In this document: positions 33,140 through 42,539 of the stretch, one piece after another
How the letters are laid out: each line of letters opens with the position of its first letter
Numbering within the stretch: the first letter of the stretch is position 1
NCBI GenBank assembly: GCA_039707655.1
Contig: CM077665.1
Location: 138,943,148-139,007,147 of the forward strand
Direction: 5' to 3'
DNA length: 64,000 bases
From: Elymus sibiricus
Lineage: Eukaryota; Streptophyta; Magnoliopsida; Poales; Poaceae
The notes under the pieces: generated by a model
Database searches by the model: none
Seen by the model: only the letters and a program-made list of their open reading frames with translations
What the model was told of the DNA's origin: nothing
Made by a program: the position numbers and the translations under genes

Positions 33140-33451
33140 CTAAAAGGGTGAGATAGAGGAATGAAATGAGCCAGTGAAACGGTCCACGACCACAAGTATT
33201 GAGCTATAACCATAAAACTTGGGGAGTGCCTCAAGAAAATCCATTGAAATAGAAGACCCAGGTTGTAATGGAACAGACAAAGGTTGAAGAAGACCAGCAG
33301 GAAGGGTGTGCTCACTCTTGTTGAGTTGACACACATTACAGTGAAGAACAAACTTGGAGGGAGAAAAAGAAACCAGAAGGGACCCATTGTTTCTGTGCAA
33401 GTCGAACAATGATGGAAAAGCATCCAGTATGTAGCCGACATATGCCATCAA
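33140..33451 (-). mobile_element. Ty3/gypsy integrase fragment
   Basis: The minus strand reads CNVCQLNKSEHTLPAGLLQP, then SMDFLEALPKFYGYSSILVV and VVDRFTGSFH. That is the zinc-binding CxxC part and the start of the integrase catalytic core (first aspartate in MDF) of gypsy-type retrotransposons. The histidines of the zinc finger and the later DDE residues are not in the open part. Truncated and nuclear-derived. Confidence 0.88.
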
Positions 33452-33575
33452 CCCAAATGCACATATGCTAGTTAAGTTGAAACTCCTAAATTAAAGCGCA
33501 AGCAACAAAACTACTTTTTGGAAGGCGCGGAGCGTTGAAGAAGAGCATAGCTCGATTAACACAACTAGGGGCAAT

Positions 33576-34516
33576 ATGGTTCATTTTCCTAGAACACGAC
33601 AACAAATGTCCCTACCAGCTGTTGCCAGTGAAGCTGAAACCATGGCTACCCCTCAACAAGCCTCTAGCTCTTATCCTAGGCCTGAACCGCCTGAACCTCC
33701 AATTACCGTACCATTGGTACTGAATACGACCACCACTCACACCTATTCCAGACCTTTAAACCCCTGACCACCTAGACCTCTAGTAGCAAAGCAACTAAAA
33801 GACCCAATCACAAAAATAACCCTCTCTATCCCCCTCAAAACCTTGGCACGAACACTTGTTTCCAGCCACCTATGGCCTTCCTCACAGCTCAAAACATGAT
33901 AATATTAGACCTAATCCTGCACCTCCACCACCACAACCAAGACCCAATTCAATACCAAATATCCAATTTTCCCAACCAATACTTTTGCCCTATGCTGGAA
34001 ATTCCATGAAACCAGAAGTGCCAATATATACTTACCTTAACCAACCGCTTCCAACTCAACAGCATGACCCGTACCAATACCTGCAAGAACAAAGGCCGCA
34101 AAATCAATATCAATATGGGCAGCAGATACATCAACCTCCTAGAGTTTATTTTCCAATATTTGAAGGGGCCAGGTCTTGGATACAAAAGTGTGAACATTAC
34201 TTTTCGGTGTACCAAGTTACGGATTGGTACAAGGTAGAACTTTCGGCTATGCACCTTAGGGGGAGAGCTGAAAGCTGGTACAACAGTTTCTTAGTGAATA
34301 GGGGACAAGTATCTTGGCAAGAGTGAATTCAAGAGATTGTAGAGAGGTTTGAGGTAAGAAATGTGGTTGGTGTAGTTGATGAGTTTAATCACTTGAGGCA
34401 AAGAGGAAGCCTAGAAGAGTACAAGTCACACACAATTGGCAGAATTGAGGGTTGCCATGTTGAGGTGCAATCCCTATTACGATGACAACCTTTTTCGACA
34501 AAGTTTTCTTGGGGGT
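33576..34516 (+). mobile_element. Ty3/gypsy gag fragment
   Basis: A proline-rich N-terminal part is followed by VYFPIFEGARSWIQKCEHYF, VTDWYKVELSAMHLRGRAES, WYNSFLV, then after a stop at 34324-34326 and a frameshift EVRNVVGVVDEFNHLRQRGS and ELRVAMLRCNPYYDDNLFRQ. This is the retrotransposon gag domain order of plant gypsy elements. It is on the strand opposite to the integrase fragment at 33140-33451, so the two are not one collinear insertion. Confidence 0.85.
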
Positions 34517-36499
34517 AAGGGTATTGTAAATAGAGATAGATGTTTCGTCCGGCTCTGAGAAACAATTCGGCAACCCCGCTCTTCCCTTTGCCTCTTCCAC
34601 ATCTATTTTTGAAACTTGATTCGGTTGAGTTTGAAGCAAGGATCTAATCAGATAACGCTTTGTTCTCCAATGAATGGAGGTGGAATAATTTCTTGAGATA
34701 GAGAAAGCTACATCTCGACTTTATTTAAACGAAAGAAAAAGGTTAGTCCTGCTCCTAGACTTCCAATTCCAAGTAGTAGTAACGGAAAGGAACAGGTTTA
34801 GGAGAACTTTTTTTATGTCTTTCTTATAGCGATCGCTGAAAGTCAGTCAATGCCCTGGCTTCAATGAATGAAGACCGATGGGCTACGAAGTGGAGATGAT
34901 GTTGGGAAGGGAAAGGGAGTAGAAACATTTTCGTAGCCTTGGGGCGAAGGGCTGAGAGTTCCGTGATCCAGTTCTTTGAGCATACATAGGTTGAGGATGG
35001 AACTCCTATAGCAATCGATGTGGAAAAAGGCAACAGCCGAGAATACAAAGCAGAAAAAGCGAGTGAGATCTTGACTTTCTATTATCATACAACATAGAAG
35101 TATTTAATCAAATCAGAAAGTGAATCATCAACCACTCATTTAGAAGCCGCTCATGCAACAACGTTTAAGTAAATCCTTCCGCCCTTATTTTCTTTAGTCT
35201 AGTTGTTGGAGGAAATGTGCCTTGAACACATTACGTATACTAGCTGAGCTTTGTCCCTAATCGTGACTAGTTGTTATTCGTTTCGATCAATTTTCCCCCC
35301 AGCCGGCAATGCCTCAGCTTCTCAAAATCTAGGAAGCTCTAAAAAAAAGTCATCATTATGAAAAGATACTAGCGCTACAAATAAGGGAAGCTACTTTTTT
35401 CTAAGAAAGGAATAAAGCAGAAAACTAAAGAAAGAGATCTTAAGTGGGTCCCGCGAGTAGTTTGTCTTGTTTCAGTCCGTACAAGAAGATACTTTCAGGG
35501 TTGCCCAAGAAGGGACGGGCCTATCTATTGGTGGTACTAGTTCCGCGGGAGGGGCAGGATTTCGGTGCCGTCAGCATGGGTCCGGCTATCGATCACAAGG
35601 GTCTAGATACGGGTCTCGAACGGAAAAGTATGCTACATATTGCTCTGCTCCAGTTCCCTCTGCTTACACCTGGTCAATTCGTTGATCACCCCTTTTATTT
35701 CTGATTTTCAAAAGGGCCCCTCTCTCGTCTCTGCTGACGAAGACTTTATCTCTGTCTCTGTTATCCTCGTACCTGCTGATCTCTTCGACTGATAGAGTCT
35801 ATGCTATTGGTGAAGCTGGTTCTTCCTCAACAACAGGATCTGCAAATGGATTTTCAACTAACAGCCTCTGCTTCAATTTGTGATGAAAGGTCGAGTAGTT
35901 TTCACCGAATCTTCAATTACGCACCAGTAACTTTTTTCCATTTCCGAGGTCCAGAGGGGAAGACGAAGTACAGCCTAGTTTAGAGAGTCACGATTGAATC
36001 CAGGTTAATTCAGCAGCAGCTAGAGCAATACTCCGATATTGATTTGATTCTCCGCTACCCACCAAGGTAGAAGACTGCTTGATCCGCAAAAGAAGTATGC
36101 TTTATTTGCTTATAGAAAAAAAGTATACGCTTTTTCAGGGAAAGATAGACAGTCTATCATATGGAATAGGGCATTCAGCAGTTTGAAGAGGTAGCCTTTT
36201 TCAGTAGCAGTCTTGTAAGCAAGCGCCGTACGTTCAATCTATACTGGCGAGAGTCTTTCCTCTTATAAAACAAAGCCTGAGCGCGTTGCATGACTTAATG
36301 CCAGCTCTTTATCATACATCTTCTATAGAACCAATAAATATAAGGGATATGTGTTACCACAGCTTGTTCGTGCTCTGCACCACGTTTTTCCTGTATACCG
36401 GCAGCTAGCATCCCATCAGTAACCTACGGGCGAGATTTCTTGAGGGGGGCTGGCCATGGTTTTTTAACCCACCCTTTCATTCACTTAAGACCCAAAGCA
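34517..36499. other. Spacer without recognisable gene
   Basis: About 2 kb. Open frames at 34824-35088 (minus) and 35444-35704 (plus) are not recognised. Confidence 0.4.
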
Positions 36500-36810
36500 G
36501 AAAAGGTTTGCAATCCATATACTGGAATTTGGTTCCACCGAAGTACAAGGACTAAACTGGTCGACTCCACCGCAGGGTGCAAGATGTTGAGCTTCCTCGA
36601 CGCCTACTCTGGGTATCAGCAAGTCTATATGGCTGAGGAAGACAAAGAAAAAACTAGTTTTATCGCCCCTTCCTTCTGCTACAAGCGGATGCCCTTTGGT
36701 TTGATAAATGCCGGCGCCACATTTAAGCGCCTAATGAGCCTCATCCTCAGGTCTCAGTTGGGTCGTAATGCGGAAGTGTACGTTGACGATGCCGTCATCA
36801 AAAGCCGCTT
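36500..36810 (+). mobile_element. Ty3/gypsy reverse transcriptase fragment
   Basis: Open text reads LVDSTAGCKMLSFLDAYSGY, QQVYMAEEDKEKTSFIAP, CYKRMPFGLINAGATFKRLM and NAEVYVDDAVIKSR. The order LDAYSGYxQ, MPFGLxNAGATF, YVDD is diagnostic for gypsy reverse transcriptase. YVDD lies at 36779-36790. Three residues before CYKRMPFG are missing compared with the family. The frame then runs into unrelated sequence. Confidence 0.92.
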
Positions 36811-38809
36811 GGCAGGGACTCACCCCAAAAACACCTCTTTTTTTGCATCTGCTGAGCAGAACCAATTACCAGATCCTACTTCTAAGCTCTATGCTCTACT
36901 TCGGCCTTGCTCTCACTTATGGGTAGGAAGGACAATAAGCAGGAATTCATGTTGGCTAACTATTCTATCCAGGCGGAAGTAGTTTTCATAGGAAAGACGG
37001 AAGGTTTTGCGCGTTGGTTGTATCGAATTTCCCTTTCTAATAGCATACACAAATAGATAAGAAAGTTACGATGATGATAAGGTAAATGAAAACCTTTGAT
37101 TTACCTTACCATCAGTTCTGTCTTATCTCTGTGCCTCCTCTAGCCATTTCATAATTGGATATCGTCATTCAAATCTGTTATGACAACTGTTTGGTAAGCA
37201 GGGATTCGAATCAAACAATAAATACCAACTCTAAGTGTGATGGATAGTACCTGGTGCCTAATTTCATGGTATCTTTCTTGGCGCCTACCACAGGAAAACC
37301 CCTCCTTCTTTTGGGAGGAAATCAAATGAGTAAAGGTTTCTGCCGACTCCCCTCAAGGAACCACTCACTACTCAACTTGAAACCACGGACCTACCTCCTG
37401 CTTTTGACTTTCTTCTTTGTCCCAATTCATATCGAGCATGTCTTTCTCCATCTATAGATAGAGAGAATATAGGATAGGGGCGCTCAAAGCAAATAGGATT
37501 CTGTATCTAATACTAATAGGTACTAACCGCATTCAAGATTGACTTGACCTCTTATTTTGGATAGGCAGAAATGCTTACGCCCTAGGGGTTTAAAGGGCCC
37601 ACTCCCTTTGGTTGACTCATCAGGCTCATCACCTTTTGGAGCTCATCCAACAGTCAGTCTACTTAATCATAATCATAATCAATCCGTTGCTATTGCTATC
37701 TATCGCCATACCCACAAGAGGGTAATTTATCCAACTCCCCATGCGAAAGCAAGTCCCGCGTCAGCAATGATTCGAGTTGTTCCTTGAGAGCAGGCTTATG
37801 GCATTCCAGGTAAACATAACAATATGAGAGAGAACCCCGTTCGGCTTATAAGTACTCGATTGAACCAATTGTTTTTTCATTTCCCAGTAGGTCACCTTGG
37901 GCCAGCTGCTGACTTTCTAGAAAGAGACAAGGAAGTCGATTCAACATAAGGGAAGAAAGCATATTTTAGGTTTACTCCTTCCATGTCTAGTAGGAGTGCG
38001 TGCTTCTTATTGCCTTTTGAGCAGTAGTTGTATACATTCCTCACTCAGTCTAATTAATTATCTTTCTCCCTACCCAAATACCAAGGGAGGTTTATGAGTC
38101 GTATCCTCCTTACGAGATAGCGGAAGTAGCATTAGCGGGAAAAGTAAGCTCCTTTTCAAGCCTTCTCTTTCGTAACCTTTGATTAGTTCCTTAGATGCCC
38201 TTAGCAAGAATGATGCAGGAGCAAGAAAGTCTATTTCCTCCGCCTTTCAAGAATCTCGCTATTCAAATATCACAGTATAAAATTCAATCCATAAGTCATG
38301 ATGGTCAATCAATGACAATGATAAGCTCTATAAAAAAAGAGTATATTGCTCTTCGACACGTTTTATATCTACTTCAGTCATGCTTTATTGGAGTTATCTG
38401 ACGCCAAGGAGGAAGGAATAGAGATTAGGATCCTAGCCTTGTTCCGTTTGAAGTTCCTAAGAGAGGTTACAAAAGAAAGGGATGCTCAAACCAAGGATTT
38501 GGAGTCTTATTAGTGCATCAATCTACAGAAAGGTAGGGGGGCATACCTGTGTGAAAATGGAGTGTAAAGCATATTCTAGATATTTCACTTCGAATTTCTT
38601 CCTCTTAAAAGAGTCAAGTCCGCAGGGTTCCCTAAATTCCCCAGGAATCAAGTGGGACCGGGAGATCGTTGTTCATTCGGTGGTTGGCCCTCCCCCTAAT
38701 AAGTACCTACCAAGAATTGGGCCAGTTAGTTCAAGCGGTACCGAATCACAAAGAACAGTTGAGTTTTCTAATTCATCTATTATTATATTTTTTGCATTTC
38801 TAGAATAGC
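36811..38809. other. Spacer without recognisable gene
   Basis: 2 kb with several short open frames (37254-37457, 37557-37787, 38195-38401, 38482-38808) that I cannot assign. Confidence 0.4.
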
Positions 38810-39030
38810 GTTGGAGCCGGGACACACATTTATGCCCGAGTTCCAACAGCAAACCAAATACGTTATCGTGGAAAACGAGTTTCGCCAACACAGAAGAGTT
38901 TGTGTGCTTTTTATTTTCACATGAGTTTCACATATGTGATGGTTGGTTGGGAGGGTACGGCAAATGACTCTAGAATCTTTCTGGATACAACCACTGAACC
39001 AGAAAATGGCCACTATCGTCACCGAGAAAA
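38810..39030 (+). mobile_element. PIF/Harbinger-like transposase fragment
   Basis: The plus strand reads GAGTHIYARVPTANQIRYRG, then CAFYFHMSFTYVMVGWEGTA and NDSRIFLDTTTEPENGHY. HARBI1-type DDE nucleases have D-G-T-H followed by RYRGRK, then F-x-x-x-FTYVLAGWEGSAxDSRIL. The first catalytic aspartate position reads GAGTH instead of ALDGTH. Only the central part is present. It is nuclear-derived and inactive. Confidence 0.78.
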
Positions 39031-39499
39031 TACTATCTTGTGGACTCAGGCTCTACGTTTATGCCTTAAGGTCTTTCTCCTTACCGTGGGGAGCGGTACC
39101 ACTTGCGTGATTCTAGAGAAGAAGGCGGTGTCCCGACCACAAGGCGGTTAAATTCCACTGGTGCTTGCTAGCCAGTCAAGAACGACTCGAAGACCGTGGG
39201 AAGGTCTTCACGCTACGCCGAAGACGACGATGGCTCCATACCGGGTGCTAATACACAGGTATAGGATTTCCTAGAATGATGTGAAACTGTATATTTCAGA
39301 GAAATAGCTCAGTTCGAGAGGAAGGCGGAAACAGTTCCGGTTTTATTAACCTGATTCCTATTCATTTACCGGTAAAGGAAGGAATTCTTATCTATTTCTC
39401 GAGGCAATTATACTCATATCGACAATATGAACTGCATGAGAATTAGCATATAGAAAGAAAGCTTTACCGAATACAGGTCTAGTAGGTATAGAGCCGTAA
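39031..39499. other. Spacer before rpl2 fragment
   Basis: No gene assigned. The stretch 39180-39300 (GACCGTGGGAAGGTC and following) looks structured, but I cannot place it in a known intron or rRNA. Confidence 0.35.
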
Positions 39500-39682
39500 G
39501 CGTGGTGGGGGTGCCGGTGCTTAGGCAGATGCCCCATTGTTCATGATGTTGCAATGAATCCAGTGGATCATCCTCATGGAGGAGGTGAGGGGCGCACGAA
39601 AGGAGGTAGACCTTCGGTGTCACCTTGGGGAAAGCTCACCAAAGCAGGATTTCGGGCAGTAGTAGGGGTGGTGAAACTTTAG
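39500..39682 (+). pseudogene. rpl2: rpl2 3' fragment (ribosomal protein L2)
   Basis: The frame reads [40 protein letters not shown] and [14 protein letters not shown], ending TAG at 39680-39682. [16 protein letters not shown] is the highly conserved C-terminal signature of uL2 near the peptidyl transferase centre. An in-frame TAA at 39497-39499 closes the frame upstream, and no N-terminal L2 sequence precedes it. It is therefore a fragment, or a distant exon if the TAA is intronic. VHD replaces the usual VRG; the R-to-H change is not of the C-to-U editing type. Confidence 0.85.
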
Positions 39683-39827
39683 ATGTCAAATGCCACCAAT
39701 TTTTCTGCTCAAGTTAGAACGTAGTTTTTAGAAGTTAATTGGCCAGTTCCTTTTAAAAGGAGACTGGTTTATTTTTATAAGCGATTGGCTTCACTTTCGA
39801 TTTGTTATCGTAATTTCTCTTTTATTT

Positions 39828-40469
39828 ATGGGTTGTTATTTATTTTTTCGATTTTTGATAAACGAAACGAATCCAAGCCCGACAAGTAGAATTCCATTCG
39901 GTACCTTTGGGGTTTTCTTTTTCCTTCTGGATGACGACGTCACCGCGTCTCCTTATTGTTATTGCGATGGTGACGAGGAACAAAGGGCCGGGGAGATCAT
40001 CGAAATTACCTCTAGCCCGGAGCCAGAGGGGGTCGTCGACACAACGCCAACCCTGGTGGTGGGGCACTTCGAAGGTCTGGAGACCCTCCTTGAGATTCCC
40101 CCTTTACCGGAAATGCCACCCGCAGGTCCTTCCTTAGCTCCAGAAGAAAGGGAGAAAGCCCCCTCTGTTGGCCTAAACCTCGATCCATCCCAGAGTAGCC
40201 GCCGGCTGGACGGCGGCGAACGGGGGGCAAACTCCTCAAAACGAAGTTCTACTTTGTCTTTGGAAGAATTGGAAGAATCGGACTCTAAGTTTAAAGTAGG
40301 AGTAGAGTCTTTAGAGGCTCGCTTAGAAGGAATAAAGAGAAAAAAGCAACTGCAAGCGTTCGGGGCTTCTCCTTTTGAGACCGCGAAAGCAGAGCTGGTT
40401 ACGTCCATTGGGAAAATTCCCAGTTTCGTGTGGGACTGCTTTTGTCTCTGGATGTCAAATGCCCCTTGA
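39828..40469 (+). CDS. Hypothetical membrane-anchored ORF (213 aa)
   Basis: I do not recognise this protein. It begins with a hydrophobic stretch (MGCYLFFRFLI; the same frame is open upstream as FRFVIVISLLF), then GTFGVFFFLLDDD, followed by a long acidic, proline-rich region (EIIEITSSPEPEGVVDTTPT) and a charged segment (LSLEELEESDSKFKVGVESL, EARLEGIKRKKQLQ). One N-terminal membrane helix and a soluble tail are likely. Near 40425-40450 the frame ends as FVWDCFCLWMSNAP, while another frame continues the more protein-like text (next entry). The true protein may therefore be longer, with a frameshift here. The start is uncertain. It lies between the rpl2 fragment and the nad1 intron half. Confidence 0.45.
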   Translation: MGCYLFFRFLINETNPSPTSRIPFGTFGVFFFLLDDDVTASPYCYCDGDEEQRAGEIIEITSSPEPEGVVDTTPTLVVGHFEGLETLLEIPPLPEMPPAGPSLAPEEREKAPSVGLNLDPSQSSRRLDGGERGANSSKRSSTLSLEELEESDSKFKVGVESLEARLEGIKRKKQLQAFGASPFETAKAELVTSIGKIPSFVWDCFCLWMSNAP

Positions 40470-40645
40470 CGGGCAAACGGGAGGCTCTCGAAAAGACGAT
40501 AGAGGCCATCTTGAAATGCCAAGGGAAGCCCACAGACTCCCTAGCGTCTCTACTCGACCTAAAATGCGATCTCGAGGACCCCGAAAAACTCGAGACCGCT
40601 CTCCGTCCATATTTAGGACGGTTAGGGCGATTTTTTAAGAAATAA
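40430..40645 (+). CDS. Possible C-terminal continuation of the hypothetical ORF
   Basis: This frame reads GLLLSLDVKCPLTGKREALE, KTIEAILKCQGKPTDSLASL, LDLKCDLEDPEKLETALRPY and LGRLGRFFKK, ending TAA. The text has a regular charged and helical character, overlaps the previous frame by 40 bp and is offset by one frame. It is more likely the displaced C-terminus of one protein than an independent gene. Family unknown. Confidence 0.35.
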   Translation: MGLLLSLDVKCPLTGKREALEKTIEAILKCQGKPTDSLASLLDLKCDLEDPEKLETALRPYLGRLGRFFKK

Positions 40646-40789
40646 AAACCTTCTGTCGATTTATCCACACTTCCATGATTTCTAGAGGAAAGCTAACTGC
40701 TTGCTGGCTGGGAGCTGTATGAGCGGTAACGTCCACGTACGGCTCCGTGAGAAGGTGGACGGAAATGGCCTTGTTGTACCTCACTCCCG
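40646..40789 (+). other. nad1: nad1 intron 3, 3' end of trans-spliced group II intron
   Basis: A 34-nt domain V lies at 40712-40745 (GAGCTGTATGAGCGG ... CACGTACGGCTC), followed by domain VI and the exon. No 5' half is nearby, in agreement with trans-splicing of this intron in angiosperms. The upstream limit is unknown and may overlap the ORF above. Confidence 0.85.
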
Positions 40790-40846
40790 TCTTCAATGGG
40801 GTCTGCTCTTTTTTTTAGGAGAGTATGCCAATATGATCTTAATGAG
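40790..40846 (+). CDS. nad1: NADH dehydrogenase subunit 1, exon 4
   Basis: The exon corresponds to S-S-M-G-(F)-A-L-F-F-L-G-E-Y-A-N-M-I-L-M of complex I subunit ND1. It is 57 bp long, whereas plant nad1 exon 4 is normally 59 bp. The missing two bases fall in the T run at 40809-40816 (eight T where ten are needed to encode A-L-F-F-L-G). As read, the exon is out of frame. It ends ATGAG before GTGCG. Either the T run is miscounted or this is not the expressed copy. Confidence 0.88.
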
Positions 40847-41560
40847 GTGCGGGGCTTTGCATCTGACATTCGTTGGGCTTTCCTCTGCGGGAGCCCGCGT
40901 CCCGGCCTTTTTGTGCAATAAACCCCTCCGGCCGAAGACTAGTGATAGGTGGTCCCGCGGAGCTTTCGGAGAAGGGTAGCCTAGTGTGTAAGCACAGCAA
41001 TGAACCGCGGCGAACCCTCAGACGACCCTTCTAAGATAAGGGGGGAGATCCTCAGTAGTGGTGACCCTTTGACTCTTCCACTGACTTATATATGTACCGA
41101 ATGTTCATACGGGAAAGTGAACTCCTGGGTCAGGAACCTGGGGGGGTTGCTCCGAGAAAAAATCCTTTCTTTCTCGTCCACTCTAGGGGGTGCGGACACA
41201 CCTGCGCGGATTACAGGTGACGGTTACAAGAATGGCGGGGAAGTGAAGAGTACCCGACGACATTCAGGGATGAATGTAGACCCATCGGGCGGGGATAATC
41301 ATTCCGGTCCTGGGAGAGGTGGCGACACCAGTCTGAGCTGAGGGAAGCCAGCCAATTGAGTCACTGAAACGACCGCAGGAGGCGCACCCTAAGCCCAGCT
41401 TCTCGGAGCTGCTATTGCGAAATACGGCTTCCTTAATATCGAAATTTCAACAAGGGGGCTGGGCTGCTCGCCTTCATAGAAAGGCGACCGGGCCTAGATT
41501 AGATGTTCGCCTTTTTATAGAATAGAAAGAGAAGGTAAAGGGGGGGTTTGGAGATTCTTG
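40847..41560 (+). other. nad1: nad1 intron 4, 5' half
   Basis: It starts GTGCGGGGC and continues as GC-rich, structured sequence for about 700 bp. Neither matR nor exon 5 follows; nad6 comes next. The intron is therefore split here and probably trans-spliced, the arrangement known from grasses. The 3' limit is approximate. Confidence 0.75.
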
Positions 41561-41887
41561 AAAGAATGCATGGCTTCCTCCTATTCCGCTTCAACAGAAG
41601 CCCTTAAAATCCTGCTGCTATGGCAGCAAGGGTTATCCATTTCATAGGCGAGGGTGGGGGAGAAGCAAGCCGAACCTCTGATCGACCCGGACACGTCAAA
41701 AATTCTCGGCGCCGAGAGAAAGACGAGATTCAGTAAGTAATTCAGTGAGTGCTTTCTTTTATAAGAAGAGCGTCGGCTTGGAAGAAGAAAATGAAATACG
41801 AACAACCGCGCTGGTTGTAATAGATCGACTTGAATGCGTCTTCTTGCTCCAGCATTCAAGTTCCATTTCAAGGGAGGACGACGTACC

Positions 41888-42505
41888 ATGATACTTTCTG
41901 TTTTGTCGAGCCCTGCTTTGGTCTCTGGTTTGATGGTTGTACGTGCTAAAAATCCAGTACATTCTGTTTTGTTTCCCATCCTAGTCTTTTGCGACACTTC
42001 TGGTTTACTTATTTTGTTAGGTCTCGACTTCTCCGCTATGATCTCCCCAGTAGTTCATATAGGAGCTATTGCCGTTTCATTCCTATTTGTGGTTATGATG
42101 TTCAATATTCAAATAGCGGAGATTCACGAAGAAGTATTGCGCTATTTACCAGTGAGTGGTATTATTGGACTGATCTTTTGGTGGGAAATGTTCTTCATTT
42201 TAGATAATGAAACCATTCCATTACTACCAACCCACAGAAATACGACCTCTCTGAGATATACGGTTTATGCCGGAAAGGTACGAAGTTGGACTAATTTGGA
42301 AACATTGGGCAATTTACTTTATACCTACTATTCCGTCTGGTTTTTGGTTTCTAGTCTGATTTTATTAGTAGCTATGATTGGGGCTATAGTACTTACTATG
42401 CATAGGACTACAAAGGTGAAAAGACAGGATGTATTCCGACGAAATGCCTTGGATTCTAGGAGGACTATAATGAGGAGGACGACAGACCAAATCACGATCC
42501 ACTAA
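41888..42505 (+). CDS. nad6: NADH dehydrogenase subunit 6
   Basis: A 205-residue complex I membrane subunit. The start at ATG 41888 gives MILSVLSSPALVSGLMVVRA; an earlier in-frame ATG at 41834 would add an unusual 18-residue leader and is not preferred. Conserved text: PVHSVLFPILVFCDTSGLLI, LGLDFSAMISPVVHIGAIAV, SFLFVVMMFNIQIAEIHEEV and LVAMIGAIVLTMHRTTKVKR. The frame is intact to TAA at 42503-42505. A tRNA-like t-element overlaps this stop codon (next entry), so processed mRNAs may end before it. Confidence 0.96.
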   Translation: MILSVLSSPALVSGLMVVRAKNPVHSVLFPILVFCDTSGLLILLGLDFSAMISPVVHIGAIAVSFLFVVMMFNIQIAEIHEEVLRYLPVSGIIGLIFWWEMFFILDNETIPLLPTHRNTTSLRYTVYAGKVRSWTNLETLGNLLYTYYSVWFLVSSLILLVAMIGAIVLTMHRTTKVKRQDVFRRNALDSRRTIMRRTTDQITIH

Positions 42506-42539
42506 AAGGAGAAATTGTGGTTCGAGTCCATGCCGTGAG
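42491..42539 (+). ncRNA. Putative t-element (tRNA-like 3' processing signal) at nad6 end
   Basis: A T-arm-like hairpin TGTGG-TTCGAGT-CCATG lies at 42516-42532. Directly after it, CGTGA (42534-42538) can pair with TCACG (42492-42496), giving an acceptor-stem-like helix of five pairs. This T-arm plus acceptor shape is what defines plant mitochondrial t-elements, which are cleaved by tRNA-processing enzymes. A t-element at the nad6 3' end is known in other angiosperms. Confidence 0.6.

Noticed and set aside
37195..37225. GGGATTCGAATC resembling a tRNA T-loop
   Set aside because: The word is self-complementary by itself and no cloverleaf forms around it.
39959..40522. 187-codon minus-strand frame opposite the hypothetical ORF
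   Set aside because: It appears to be a shadow frame; the plus frame has a membrane start and a more protein-like composition. It cannot be fully excluded.
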